Origin: Saccharum officinarum
Taxonomy: Eukaryota; Streptophyta; Magnoliopsida; Poales; Poaceae
DNA length: 64,000 bases
Assembly: GCA_020631735.1 (NCBI GenBank)
Contig: CM036158.1
Coordinates: forward strand, 78,855,447-78,919,446
Reading direction: 5' to 3'
In this document: piece by piece, positions 36,801 through 49,700 of the stretch
Layout: each line of letters begins with the position of its first letter
Position numbering within the stretch: the first letter of the stretch is position 1
The notes under the pieces: generated by a model
Told to the model about the DNA's origin: nothing
Databases searched by the model: none
The model's input: only the letters and a program-made list of their open reading frames with translations
Made by a program: the position numbers and the translations under genes

Positions 36801-38730
36801 TGATTTAAAACACATTTCAAAGACCTATTTAAATATCCCAGGAACTAAACATCACATAACCAATTCATATTTTTCTAAGATACTACACACCCTGTAGATC
36901 CCAAAAAAATTTATCTCATAATTTTTGGGCAAGTAAAACCCTAGATCTACAATTTCCAAACAACCACTAAAATCTGTGACAAAAAGAAAAAAGAAAACAA
37001 AACTGAACCCTAACAGCTACAGTGCCGGGCCGGCTCAGTTCACCGGCACGGCCCAGCCAGCGCGCGGCCCGATCTGGCTCCCGCCCGCGCGCGGCAACCG
37101 ACAGGTGGGTCCCCGCGGTCAGTGACGGAGGGCAGGGGAGCGGCGAACCGCGAGCTCCGGCGAGCTCAAGCTCGTCGGAGGGGAGCTCGCTTGGAAAAAC
37201 AAACACACCCACGCGTTCCCCGTCATACGGTGCTTCGATTCGTGCAAGCAGGAAGGCTTGGGTTGGAGTGGGAGGGGCTCGCCACCGTGAACGGCGGCCG
37301 GTGAGGGTCGGTGACGGTGCGCCGCCGCCGGTGAGGCCGCACGGTCACAACTAAACTCGGTACGAGCTTTACTGCAGCTAGGCGGAGCGGTTGAGGTAGG
37401 AAGGGAAGACGGAGAGAGGCCCGAACTACCCCGGCCACGGTGAACCTGCATGGCGGAGCTCCGGTGACCTCTCGGGAATGGGCGGAGACGGCAATGTGGC
37501 TCACCCCGGGCTCAATCAAAGCCACCGGTTGGTCGCAGAGGTGTAGGGCGGTAAGGCGGAGGGACGGGCGTGATCTGGTGAGCGGTGGTGTGGTGGGGAG
37601 CACGCGCGAGCTCGCCAGAGTGGCGGCGACAATGGCGGCTCGGTTCCTCCGCTTTGAAGCCAAACGAGGGAGGGAGAGGGAATGGAGGCAGCCTCGACGC
37701 GTCGTGGCGGTCTTGAAGGCGCCGTGGACTGGCCGGTGGGGCCAGGGCCGGCGTACGGTCGCCACCGCGTGTCCACGCGTCGGCGAGGCCCTGTGGCCAG
37801 TCGGCCACTCCCCCTTCTCTGACGAAACTGAAACGAGTCGATCGGTGCCGTTGGTGATCGACTGACAGGGCAACTTCGTCGATGATTTACTCTCAAACCA
37901 GCTCGTGTTAGTGAAACCTCCAATTAGCAAAGTTGTAGACCTACGTGAGCACTACAAGTTTGTAAAAGGCATCATGAGCTGGTTCGGTTTAGTTGGTGAG
38001 ATATAACGCCCCAAAGTGAGGCACATGAAAGCTGAACCAACTTTCAGTTATTTCCCCCGACTGAAACCCGATTTTTGAAGCACTCTAACTCATAAATCAT
38101 TGGGAACCAGGCTTGGGTGATGTTGACAATGTTGTAGAGCTACATGAGGACTACAAGTTTGTCAATATGAGTGGAAACTGGTTTGGCCTGGTTTGTAAAC
38201 TACAAGCTTCTAAAGTAGGCCTCAGTAAAACTGGAGGGTCAATTGAAGACTTAGAAAAATTCTAAGTGTTGAGGCAGCCCTCTAGCTGACTTGTGGGCCA
38301 TTTTTGAGTATGTTCTGGCCATTTTCATGAAATGGTCATATTAAGACTTTTGTTCCCCATAAAATTCCCTACAACTTTGCTTAAGGGTGCTCCTCCATGC
38401 AAGGTCTCTAAGCTGGACTTTTTAATTGGTCAAACTAGAGCATCTTAGGGCTAAGTGGTGGTCAACTATACCTTGGAGGGCATTTTGGTGATTTTGGTCA
38501 ACATGAACCTTGCTCCACTAGTGACCCTAAGTATAACTAAGGTGTTGTGGGATATAATTGGCTACTCTACCCTTTTGTTACACCAACTCCCTAGTGTCAC
38601 ATGATGTGAGTCAAACAAAACTTCAAAACAAATCCCATTTGTTGCAACCACATGAATTAACATGAAATGATGCATGCTTATGCTCATGCAATGCAATACA
38701 ATTATAGAGCTAAACACCTGAGGTGTTACA
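33892..38730 (-). repeat. 5' LTR of element A copy 2 (4839 bp)
   Basis: This is the longest of the four LTR copies, with the fewest single-base losses, and therefore the best reference version. The small LTR ORF is intact at 35552-35323, and the stem-loop has a perfect 8-bp stem. Confidence 0.93.
35323..35552 (-). CDS. Putative small LTR ORF, right LTR of copy 2
   Basis: Identical in reading to 16747-16976, with the acceptor-like CAATAG and LPECPDHRPSTF/GKPR/LLFYK motifs. Confidence 0.38.
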
Positions 38731-38735
38731 CAGCA

Positions 38736-39735
38736 GTTGTTTGGTTGCATTGGCTAGCTAGGCCTGTACTAAGATTGTTTTTGTTTGGTTGCCTGGTCTA
38801 GCACTTGCACATGTGCACTTCCCCTTTCCCCCTTCCCCTCCGTCGTGCCCGTGGAGATGGACACGGCTGCCGCGCCCGTGGCCACCTCACCCTCCACTTG
38901 CCGGAACTGGATCTTGACGAAGCTCAGGGAGATGGAGGTGTGCAGCTGCTCCACCTCGTCGTCCGTCCTCGCGGGGGGCCACGGCACCACCCGGAGGTTT
39001 GGGGTGGGCGATGGTGTTGGCGCACCTGTTCCCGCACTCGGCAGCTATGGCGGCAGCCCGGTCCCACGGCGGTCTTTGAGCTGTTCACGAAGATGCCACG
39101 TAGGTGAGTCATCAAGGCGATGGTGCTATCGTAGAGGGAGGCCGCCATGGCGCCGCACCACCTCTTCCTCGGCTTCGTCTCGGAGGACCGCTCCTCGGGC
39201 GGCTTCCTCTCGTTGGGGATCAACATCGGGCAAGATCCGGGCGCCTTCCTCCTCGAGATTTGGGCACCTTCCTCTCCTTCGCGAGATACGGCCACCGACA
39301 TCTCCTCCTCATGTGGCTTTCTCTCCTCCGCGAGATGCGTGCACGGCCGGGGCGCAGCTGCTCGCGTGGGCCGGGGCTGAGGGAGATGGCTAGAGCGTGG
39401 TGGCCGGAGCTGAGGGAGATGGCTGGTGGACCCTCTCCCCTTCATCGCGCGGACCCTCCCCTTCATCGTGGTGGCCGGAGTTGAGGAAGATGCACGCCGG
39501 CGGTGAAGACAGACGCAATGGCAGAGTGTTGGATGAGCACTGACAGGTGGGCCCATAGGCTTGTACAAGCCTGGCTTAGATAGAACGCAAGACTTGAGTG
39601 TTTCCAACAATGCAGCCTGACTCCCCCTTTTTGGCTTCCACAAGCCTGGCTTAGAGGCTGTTCAGGCAACCAAACAGACAAAATCTGCATTATGGAAGCC
39701 TGGCTAGGCTTTAAGCCAGGCAACCAAACACACCC
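38736..39735. mobile_element. Right part of the TIR element, second copy
   Basis: It matches 20142-21135 apart from a handful of single-base differences. It ends with AACCAAACACACCC (39722-39735). The left TIR is absent from this copy because the sequence begins at the gap. Confidence 0.6.
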
Positions 39736-40711
39736 ATAGTTATATAGTTTAAGAAGAAAAATAAGACTATGATGATAGTTTAGAGAGACAAAATTGACTT
39801 TTTAGAAGGAAAAAGTCATTTCACATCAAAATTGAAGTTCAAGTTTCCTCCTTGATCTCTACAATCGATCAAATTGTCTCCTTTAATTCTCAAAGCCATT
39901 TAAGTTATCTCCTTACTCTAGTTAGAAGTGGGTTTCAGGGTGGTTTTATTTATTTTTAGTTAAAAGATTCCAATAAACACTTAATAATCTAGTTTAAGCA
40001 ATATTTTAATGTAGCTGAAGCTAAAATTTTGAAGCTTTTTTATAGCTGAAGCTAATTTTGAAGCTATCTAGAAAAATCGTTCATCATGTCCTAATAAGTT
40101 TTGAAGATAATTTAAACAGTTTTAATCGTTGAGAGAAAAGTTCTAGAGTCCTAGGGAAAAAGTAGACTACGACGATGGTTTAGGGAGAAAAAATGACTTT
40201 TTCCCTCGAGAGTGTACATACATGGTGAACGGATGCTTAGGGGTTATTCCAGGAACATATGCTTAGAGGATTATTCCAGGAACAGGAAAACATTTTGAGG
40301 AACACGGCACCAACTAACCTCATAGTAGTATGCATATACATAAATACATATGGGATATGGCTGGCACATGCATCACAGCATTACAAACAAGGGAAATTAG
40401 TATCAATGAAGAATGGTGTGGTCTCTCAAGTCAAGCATGGACCATTTATTCAAGCCTCAGCTTGGGTCTCTCCTGCCTCTATTCCTAACTCTTCTAATCT
40501 CTTATTTCTTTTCCCCAACACAACCCTTTGTAAAATCTACATAGCTCGCATCTAAATACGCAATACATGCATGATCGCATAGAAAGGTCTTCAGGAAGAT
40601 GGCACGAGAAGTCGAGAACTATGTTTCCTACTACATTGTGTACACTGTCAGTGATCCAAGCAGAGCGGCTTCATCCTGTCAGCCCAATGCATGCAGTATT
40701 GCCTATTACGG
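39736..40711. other. Non-coding 3' flank of EDR2
   Basis: AT-rich with the same direct repeat as 21136-22109. No gene seen. The part next to 40712 should be the EDR2 3' UTR. Confidence 0.4.
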
Positions 40712-43700
40712 TTAATCCTCGAGCACAGGAACTATTGCCGATGACAGTTCAATATGCGACATGCGAACTGCCCCAATCAGCCTTTCCGGGAGCTCCTCGT
40801 ATGTATTAGCCTGCAGACAATATTAAGGCCAACACTTCAGCGGTTCAGCCAATGTTTTATGATTTTTTTTTCTGAACAAACATGTGATTCTGAGTAAATG
40901 AGGCTTACCTGGACAAGGAAAGCCATGTCGACAACTAGTGTTGTTATCACACCACACACAAGCCCCAAAACTCCATTCGCCACGGTAGACGAACCAATAT
41001 CCACATCTATCTGCACGGTTACATCACCATAATGCAACATAAAATATGTGTCAAGTCAGTCCAAGCCTCCACATACTATTTCTTAGCCAAAAGGTAGACA
41101 GACAGCTTCAGAAGGTTTCTCGCAGTCTTACTTCTAAATAATTTGAGCCACGTATATAGGTAATGTCAACAGCTTTTCCTAATAGACAAGGAGTGCTGCC
41201 AACACTTTGGCGGACAATCCATGAGCCCTGAAATTCAAATGTGAATTACATCAGACAAAAGGATTTGATTGAATTCACAGCAACTTATAGCGAGATTCAT
41301 CATATTCTTTCTTTTGCCCTTCTTCCTTCTACACTTTTCACATGGACCTCACAGGATTTCTAAAGAATGGTGGGGATAGAGAGAACTTCACCTTAGGAAC
41401 TGATGGTATCAACTTGAACCTACTATTCCGATATTCGTCATCACCATCAACAAAGCGTTGCAATAAGGAGTTTGGTATCAGTTTCTTCATAACAAAGTAG
41501 AAAACCATACTATAGTTTGTTGTGCCAGGAACCTGCAAAAGCAATCATACTTGCATTATTATTGCTGGTTCACAGGTCACAACAACAGTGGACAATGATA
41601 GTATTATTACAAGACACATCTATCAAGATCAACAACTAGAAATGAGTAGCCTTATCAAAAAAAAAAACACTTGTCAAAAAAAAAACTAGAAATGAGTAGC
41701 ATAATGCCGTAATTAGAGGATCATCCTTTCAACACTAGTGGACAGTACTGTGCGCCCAAGAGATTACAATAAAACTATGTATATAAAGGAAGATAAGGAG
41801 CAAACGGTGATATGGCTTTGACACATTTTGTACTAGACTATCCATGGAAATACTTACTTGTAGATTTATAGCCAATGCAAACAGCCCCTTCTCAGCCGCT
41901 ACCTAGAACCAAAGCAAAATATTATCAAATGGGGAAAAAGCAATAACTTAGCAGGAACTGAGCTTCACCACATCAAACACATTCATGGTCACATTCATGG
42001 TTAAACACAAAAGGTAAAAAAATGCTAAGCAAGGATTCTTAACTATATACACAGAAAAGCTAAATGTAATAAGAAAGAATAAAACATGGCTCTTGGTGCC
42101 ACACATGATGCTATGCTAACTCCATATACAAGTACAACCCTGGCTCTCAGCAAAATATGACTATTATATCCAAGCATCGTTTTATGAGCCTGTCAACAAG
42201 TACTTCCACAAGCACTGGCAAGAACAGTTCAGGCTCAAAAACAGAGGGCTTGCTTCTCCGTGTTACAAAAATTAGAAGAGGGTGCTATTCATTTCCTTTC
42301 TTCCATGCATTACAGACTAGTTAATGATATCAGGATTCAAACATGAACTCACTTGAACTGCACAGCCTTTTCTTCTAGCAACATGGTCCATTCGCTTTGC
42401 GTCTTTAAACCAGTCAACAGCGACAAGCTCCATAAGAGGCTTTCCTGCAGGAATCTATTGAGAAGAATAAAAATAAATACCATAAACAATAAGGCCTCAG
42501 ACAAAATGATTCTACAGCAGTATTAGCAAGATAATGAAAATGGTCTAGTGATGAGGAAGATCAAAACCTTGCTTTTATCATATACAAAATTCTTGCTTCG
42601 AACTCTGAAATTGTTCCCATCAGATATTCTCCAGCAGTCACGGCTGTTATCACGGTCATCCCGACGTAAATTCCCAGAAAACCCAGATAAATCAATCTGG
42701 TCTGAATCCTCTTCATTCCGCCCTAGATAGAATTCATAAAGTGAACTAGACTCTTTGTACAGATATAATCAAGGAAAATATAACATATATACCTGACTGC
42801 CTAACATCTGCAGCATCCTCACGTGTTGATGGCTGCATAGGAAACGTAGTCTTGTTTAAAAATGACAGAAAAGATCCACCGGAAAAAGTAAAAACAATTC
42901 ATCAACCTCTGGTTCAGATTCAGGTATCAGAAATTCGTCATCTTCATCAGATTCCTCCTCAAGAACTGTGGAATGTCTGCTTGGATCCATCTGAATGCTG
43001 GTTTGTGTAGTACTCTCTTGTGCTTTTCTGCCTTTCTTGGAAGAAACAGATTGAGTCATGTTGACCATAACAGGAATCCTAGGAAGCACTTGACTCTCAT
43101 CACTTTGTGAAAACCATTCCCTGAGCCCTGTCAGGGGAGAAAAAGGCACAGTGAGTAATAGAGAAGATATATCATATTCAGTTTCCTAGTGTTTGAGGAA
43201 AAATATTCAGTTTCCTAAATTGAGGGGGGAGGGGGACATGCTGCAGCCTATGTCTAAGCAAAATGAAATGGAGTACTCTTAGGATGCATGCCAAGTACAC
43301 AATGGCAATGAATCTAAGGATACAACATTTTTTGCAGGATTGTGCATCACCTTAGTTGATATTGCATTCCCTCTATTCCAAATTATAGGTCGTTTCAGCT
43401 TTTCTAGATACATAGTTTTTTACTTTTTACTATGAATCTAGACAAAGTGTATATCTAGGTGCATAGCAAAAGCTATATACTTAGACAAGCCAAAACATCG
43501 AAATGGCCTATAATTTGGGACAGCGGGAGTATATATAATATGCTTGAACAGTCATGCACAAGAAAACGGCAATTGTCTCTTAAACGTGTCATGCATAAGG
43601 ATTATTCCTAACTGCTCTGGGGACCCCCTTGATTTATGCTGAAGGTCAACCACTGCTAAGGTGGTTAACTGGCAATAGGCTTGTAAGTTGTAATGTGCTG

Positions 43701-46700
43701 CTGAGAGTGAGTCTCCATGCTGCATGAAGGACTGGGCAAGGAAAAACAAGAAAACATTTCTCCATACATCATCTTCAACAGAATTCATATAATAGTAACA
43801 TAGCCTTTTGTCCCAAGCAAGTTGGGGTAGGCTAGAGATGAAACCCAAAAGAGACGAGAAATAGGGAGACTCATATAATAGTACAGTACTTGGTTATTTT
43901 TGTAAGGTGTCAGTATTTATCACAATGGCAACCATTTTAAACACCTGTGGAAGGAACCTGTTAACTCATCTAACATGCAATGGATCAGCTCTGAGCCACC
44001 TAAAATGACCAAACATAAAAGTGTATGGACACTGATCAAGCCAGTAGCCTCACACAAAAAGGTCCTGCCTCTGTTGAGAAGTTACTCCAAATCCTAACCG
44101 AGAATAAGATAAACCAAATGTTTTCTCTGAGTACTATGTACAACACAGAAAATTAATAAAGATACCATGCAAAACTTATTAAGAAGGTTATTTGTACCAG
44201 CAACACTGTTCAGCATATGAAGGAGGCAATGCTGCTGAAATGAAGGTACATAACCAACCCCCCAACCCTTCAAATCTATCTGCATAAGATGCTGCACTTG
44301 TGTTCGGATTCTTCCGTTACGGGATTTCAGGGGAGAAATGTTGAAGCCACCACCTACAATAAATAAATGCAAGTCAAAGAGAAGAAAAGTTACGAAAAGG
44401 AAGCCCTGGCTGCCATACTTTTTTCTCGAACAGCCCTAGTTGCTAACATGCTATAAATGAACATAAGTCGCAAATGATTGTGCTGTAACGAATTCATCAG
44501 AGCAATTTACTTACTCTCAATATGTGCCCTTACAAATCCAGGTTGTGGACCACAGTTTTGGTGCTCTCTGGATTGAAACAACACAACTGCAAATAAAATT
44601 ACTGAATATAATCAAATACAAGTCATAAAAATAAATGGTTAGGGCCCTGTCTGGATCAACAACAACAACAACAACATAGCCTTTTGTCCCAAGCAAGTTG
44701 GGGTAGGCTAGAGATGAAACCCAAAAGAGACGAGAAACAAGGAGACACATAAAGGGACATAAAGGGCACAAGACAAAAGATGTCACGGTTCAGGCACGTT
44801 GATTGCTAATCTCCAAGCGCTCCTGTCCATAGCTAAATCCTTGGGGATATTCCACTCCTTAAGATCTCTCTTAACGGACTCGTCCCAAGTTAATTTAGGT
44901 CGACCTCTACCGCTCTTTACATTATCGGCCCGCTTTAGAACTCCACTACGCACCGGCGCCTCAGGAGGCCTCCGTTGGACATGTCCAAACCATCTCAACC
45001 GATGTTGAATCAATTTCTCCTCAATTGGTGCCACCCCAACCCTATCCCGAATATCGTCGTTCCGTACTCTATCCCTCCTTGTGTGCCCACAACACCAACG
45101 CAACATACGCATCTCCGCTACACTCAATTGCTGGACATGTCGCCTTTTTGTAGGCCAACACTCAGCACCATATAACATCGCCGGACGAATCGCCGTCCTA
45201 TAGAACTTACCTTTCAGCTTCTGAGGCACCCTTTTGTCACAGAGAACGCCAGAAGCTTGACGCCATTTCAACCAGCCGGCTGAAATTCTATGCCTAACAT
45301 CTTCATCAATGTCTCCATCCTTTTGTAGCATCGACCCTAAATACCGAAAAGTATCCTTCTTGGCCACCACTTGCCCATCGAGGCTAACGTCTCCCTCCTC
45401 GTGCCTAGTCGCGCTGAAATCGCACCTCATATACTCGGTCTTAGTCCTACTAAGTCTGAACCCTTTCGACTCTAACGTGTGCCTCCATAGTTCTAACTTC
45501 CTATTAACTCCCGCCCTACTGTCGTCAACTAGCACCACATCATCAGCAAAGAGCATACACCAAGGGATATCACCTTGTATGTCCCTTGTGACCTCATCCA
45601 TCACCAAAGCAAATAAATAAGGGCTCAAAGTTGACCCCTGATGCAGTCCTATTTTAATTGGAAAGTCACTAGTGTCGCCATCACATGTTCGGACAAACGT
45701 CACCACATCCCTGTACATATCCTTGATGAGGGTAACGTACTTAGTTGGGACTTTGTGCTTTTCCAAGGCCCACCACATGACATTTCTCGGTACTTTGTCA
45801 TATGCCTTCTCGAGGTCAATAAAGACCATGTGCAAGTCCTTCTTCTGCTCCCTATATCTCTCCATCAATTGTCGTAATAAGAAAATCGCCTCCATGGTCG
45901 ACCTACCAGGCATGAACCCAAACTGATTTTGGGTCACATGTGTCACTCTCCTTAGGCGATGCTCGATAACCCTCTCCCAGAGCTTCATCGTATGACTCAT
46001 CAACTTAATCCCACGGTAGTTAGTACAACTTTGAACATCTCCCTTGTTCTTGAAGATAGGTACTAATATACTTCTCCTCCATTCTTCAGGCATCTTGTTT
46101 GACCGAAAAATAAGGTTAAAAAGCTTAGTTAACCATACTATCGCTCTGGCGCCTAGGTATCTCCACACCTCAATGGGGATACCATCAGGGCCCATCGCTT
46201 TACCTCCCTTCATCCTCTTCAAAGCCTCTCCGATCTCTGCCTCCTGAATTCTCCTCACAAAGCGTCTGTTGGTATCGTCAAATGAGTCGTCCAACTCAAG
46301 GGCAGGACCCTCATTCTCCCCATTAAACAGCTTGTCGAAATACTCTCTCCATCTGTCCTTGATCTCCTCATCCTTCACCAGAAGTCGATCTGTCCCATCC
46401 TTGATGCATTTTATTTGGTTGATGTCCCTTGTCTTCCTCTCGCGGATTCTAGCCATCCTATAAATGTCCTTCTCCCCTTCCTTCGTGCCTAGCCGCTGAT
46501 AAAGGCCATCATACAGGGCCCTGTCTGGATGTAAAATATTTTTTGGAGCACTGGATAAATACTACAGTTTTGCAAAATGCTTTTTTTTAAAACCACGGTT
46601 TTGTATGTCTTTGGCTTATAAAATCACAGTTTCATGATACCACAGTTTTCTAAAACTACTCATCCAATTGGGGAAAGGCTGGAGCAAGAGGTATTTCTTA

Positions 46701-49700
46701 CCTCTTTGCTCTACAGCCGGTAGAAAACTGAGGTATAGTGGTGGTCGGGGTTGGATTTATCTACTGTAATAGGTGCATGTTGCTAGAAGATGTGTCTCAA
46801 TTGATTAGGGCTAACCCTAGAAGGGTAGCTATATAGGTTCCATACATGGGCCACATGGGCCTTAGCCACATGGGCCTAAACACATACTCCAACACCCCCC
46901 GCAGTCTGAACTACCGGCGCAGCGGAGTTCGAGGCTGAACAAGAAAGAACACACACAACCCCCACAGACGCAAGTAGCCACTGGTGATGTTGAGGCTGGA
47001 GCGAAACTCGGCGAAGGTCGAGGACGGGATGCCTTTGGTGAAGATGTCCGCGAACTGGGAGGTCGTCGGAACATGAAGAACCCGCACGTCGCCCATGGCC
47101 ACCCGATCACGGACAAAATGGAGGTCGATCTCCACATGCTTCGTCCGCTGGTGCTGGATGGGGTTGGTGGAGAGGTAGACCGCACTGACGTTGTCGCAGT
47201 AGATCAGTGTGCTCCGGGAGGGTGGAGTGTGCAACTCAGCCAGCAGCTGCCGGAGCCAGGCGGCCTCCGCCACGCCGTTAGCAACGGCGCGGTACTCCGC
47301 CTCGGCGCTGGACCGGGAGACCACCGGCTGGCGCTTGGACGACCAAGACACCAGGTTGCCGCCCAGGAAGACGGCGTAGCCGGAGGTGGAGCGGCGAGTA
47401 TCCGGGCACCCGGCCCAGTCAGCGTCGGTGTAGACGACGAGGTCGGTAGAGGAGGCCCGGTGGAGGAGGAGGCCGTAGTCGAGTGTGCCCCGGAGGTAGC
47501 GGAGGAGGCGCTTGAGAGCCAAGAGGTGAGGCTCCCGGGGATCATGCATGTGAAGGCAGACCTGCTGGACTGCATAGGTGATGTCCGGCCGGGTGAAGGT
47601 GAGGTACTGAAGGGCCCCGGCGAGACTCCTGTACGCAGTGGGATCGGCCACCGGTGGCCCCTCAGCCTCAGACAGCTTGCCCTGAGTGTCGACCGGAGTG
47701 GAGTAGGGGTTGCAGGCAGTCATCCCAGCTCGCTTCAGAATGTCCCGAGTGTACTGTCGCTGGTGAAGGAGCCCGACAGGACGGTGCTCAACAGTGACAC
47801 CGAGGAAGTGGTGGAGCTCACCCAGATCCTTCATCGCGAACTCTTGCTGGAGAGCGGTGATGATCCGGCGGAGAAGTGGCTCGCTGGAGGCGGTGAGGAC
47901 AATGTCATCAACATAGTGCAGCAAGTATGCAGTGTCGGCTCCATGGTGGTAGACGAACAGGGACGTATCAGACTTGGCCTCCATGAACCCCAGGGTCAGC
48001 AAGAAGGCGGCGAACCGGTGGTTCCACGCCCGAGGTGCCTGCTTGAGGCCGTAGAGGGACCTGTTGAGCCGGCAGACCATGTCAGGACGGGTGGTGTCGA
48101 CGAACCCCGCCGGCTGACTGCAGTACACCGTCTCAGTAAGAAGGTCGTGGAGGAAGGCGTTCTTGACGTCCAGCTGGTGGACGGGCCAAGACCGAGAAAG
48201 TGCCAGCGATAGCACGGTACGGACGGTGGCCGGCTTGACCACCGGGCTGAAAGTCTCATCGTAGTCGACGCCAGGGCGCTGAGTGAAACCCCGGAGGACC
48301 CAGCGAGCCTTGTAGCGCTCGAGAGAGCCATCGGCCCGGCGCTTGTGGGTCCAAATCCACTTGTCGGTGACGACGTTGGAGCCTGGCGGCCGGGGCACCA
48401 ACTCCCACGTCTGGTTGGCGAGTAGCGCGGCGTACTCCTCTTCCATCGCGCGGCGCCAGTGAGGGTCCAACAGGGCGTCGCGGACGGAGGAGGGTACCGG
48501 AGAGACCACCGCATCGCCGGTCGAAGCCTCGAGGGCACGAGGCGGCAGGGTGCCAGCCGCGTGTCGTGTCACCATCGGGTGAACATGCCGCGGGTGTCGG
48601 TGCAGTAGCGGCGGGTGGTAGACCGGCGGGGCACCACGAGCCGGCGGAGACAGCGGCGGTGGTGTCGGTGTCCCCGGTGGAGAAGGGAGCGCGAGCGGCG
48701 GCGGCCGCGGCCTGCGCTGGTACACTCGTACCGGCGCGGCGAACCTCGACGGAGGTGCCGGGACAGGTGCCGGGACGGGATCCAGCGTCGTCGACAGACA
48801 CGACCCCCCCGGGGCAGCAGCGGGGGACGAAGGCCCCGGGTCTGCACCAACCGGAGAGGACGGGGCCGCGCCCGAGGACGACGGGCACGGACCTGCTGGG
48901 GATCCGGGACAGGAGGCCGGCCCGGTGCGCGGCGAAGCGGTACCTGCAGGAGACCATGAAAAAGGTGGCTGGACCACCGGGTCAGTGGGAAACAGGGAGG
49001 GTGGGTCAGGTACCGGAGGGGTGGTGGTGCTAGAAAAGGGAAAGACGGACTCATCGAACACCACATGGCGAGAGATGAGAACCCGTCGGGAGGTAAGGTC
49101 AAAGCACCGGTACCCCTTGTGATCCGGGGAGTACCCGAGGAAGACAGAGCGTGGAGCGAGGGTCCAGCTTGTGAGAAGTGGCAGCGGTGTTGGGGTAACA
49201 CGCACACCCAAACACGCGGAGGTGACCGTACCGAGGCGGGGTACCGAAGAGGGCGTGGTGAGGAGTGGGAGCGGGGCAGGCCGCGGAAGGAAGGCGGTTA
49301 AGAAGGTAGGTGGAGGTGTGCAGGCCCTCAGCCCAGAAGCAAGCGGGAAGAGAGGCCTGAAACAGAAGGGTACGCACGGTGTCATTGGTGGTGCGAATCA
49401 TCCGCTCAGCCTTGCCATTTTGCGAAGAGGTGTATGGACAAGACATGCGGAGCTGAACACCGTGAGAGAGGAAGAAATCACGGGAGGTGGAGTTATCAAA
49501 CTCGCGACCAATGTCACACTGGACGGCCTTGATGGGGAGGCCGAACTGTGTAGACACCCAAGAAAAGAAGTGAAGGAGTGTGGTAAACGTGTCTGACTTC
49601 GCACGGAGAGGAAAAGTCCACGAATAATGCGAAAAATCATCAACAACCACAAGATAGTACTTATAACCGGAAATACTCAGAATAGGAGATGTCCATAGGT

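Larger units (their letters stand above)
22619..38730 (-). mobile_element. Element A, copy 2
   Basis: This repeats 4044-20136 almost exactly, including the left/right LTR differences, the four gag-pol stops and the CAGCA (38731-38735) after the right LTR. The left TSD is missing except for one A (22618) because the gap comes immediately before. A few substitutions distinguish the pol frames (for example G/R, S/Y and F/S at conserved positions). It is most likely the same genomic insertion assembled twice, or its allele. Confidence 0.93.

Noticed and set aside
4044..38730. Two independent insertions of element A, or a true tandem duplication
   Set aside because: Same TSD, same flanks, same LTR-specific variants, a fixed-size gap exactly at the junction and indels concentrated there favour an assembly or haplotype duplicate. 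Not fully excluded.
44641..44700. Trinucleotide microsatellite (CAA)n as an independent repeat
   Set aside because: It is the tail of the RTE LINE on the minus strand.
47073..48212. 379-codon plus-strand ORF, and 50508-51698 plus, opposite the copia element
   Set aside because: They are antisense shadows of the GC-rich copia RT and gag frames, which carry the real motifs on the minus strand.
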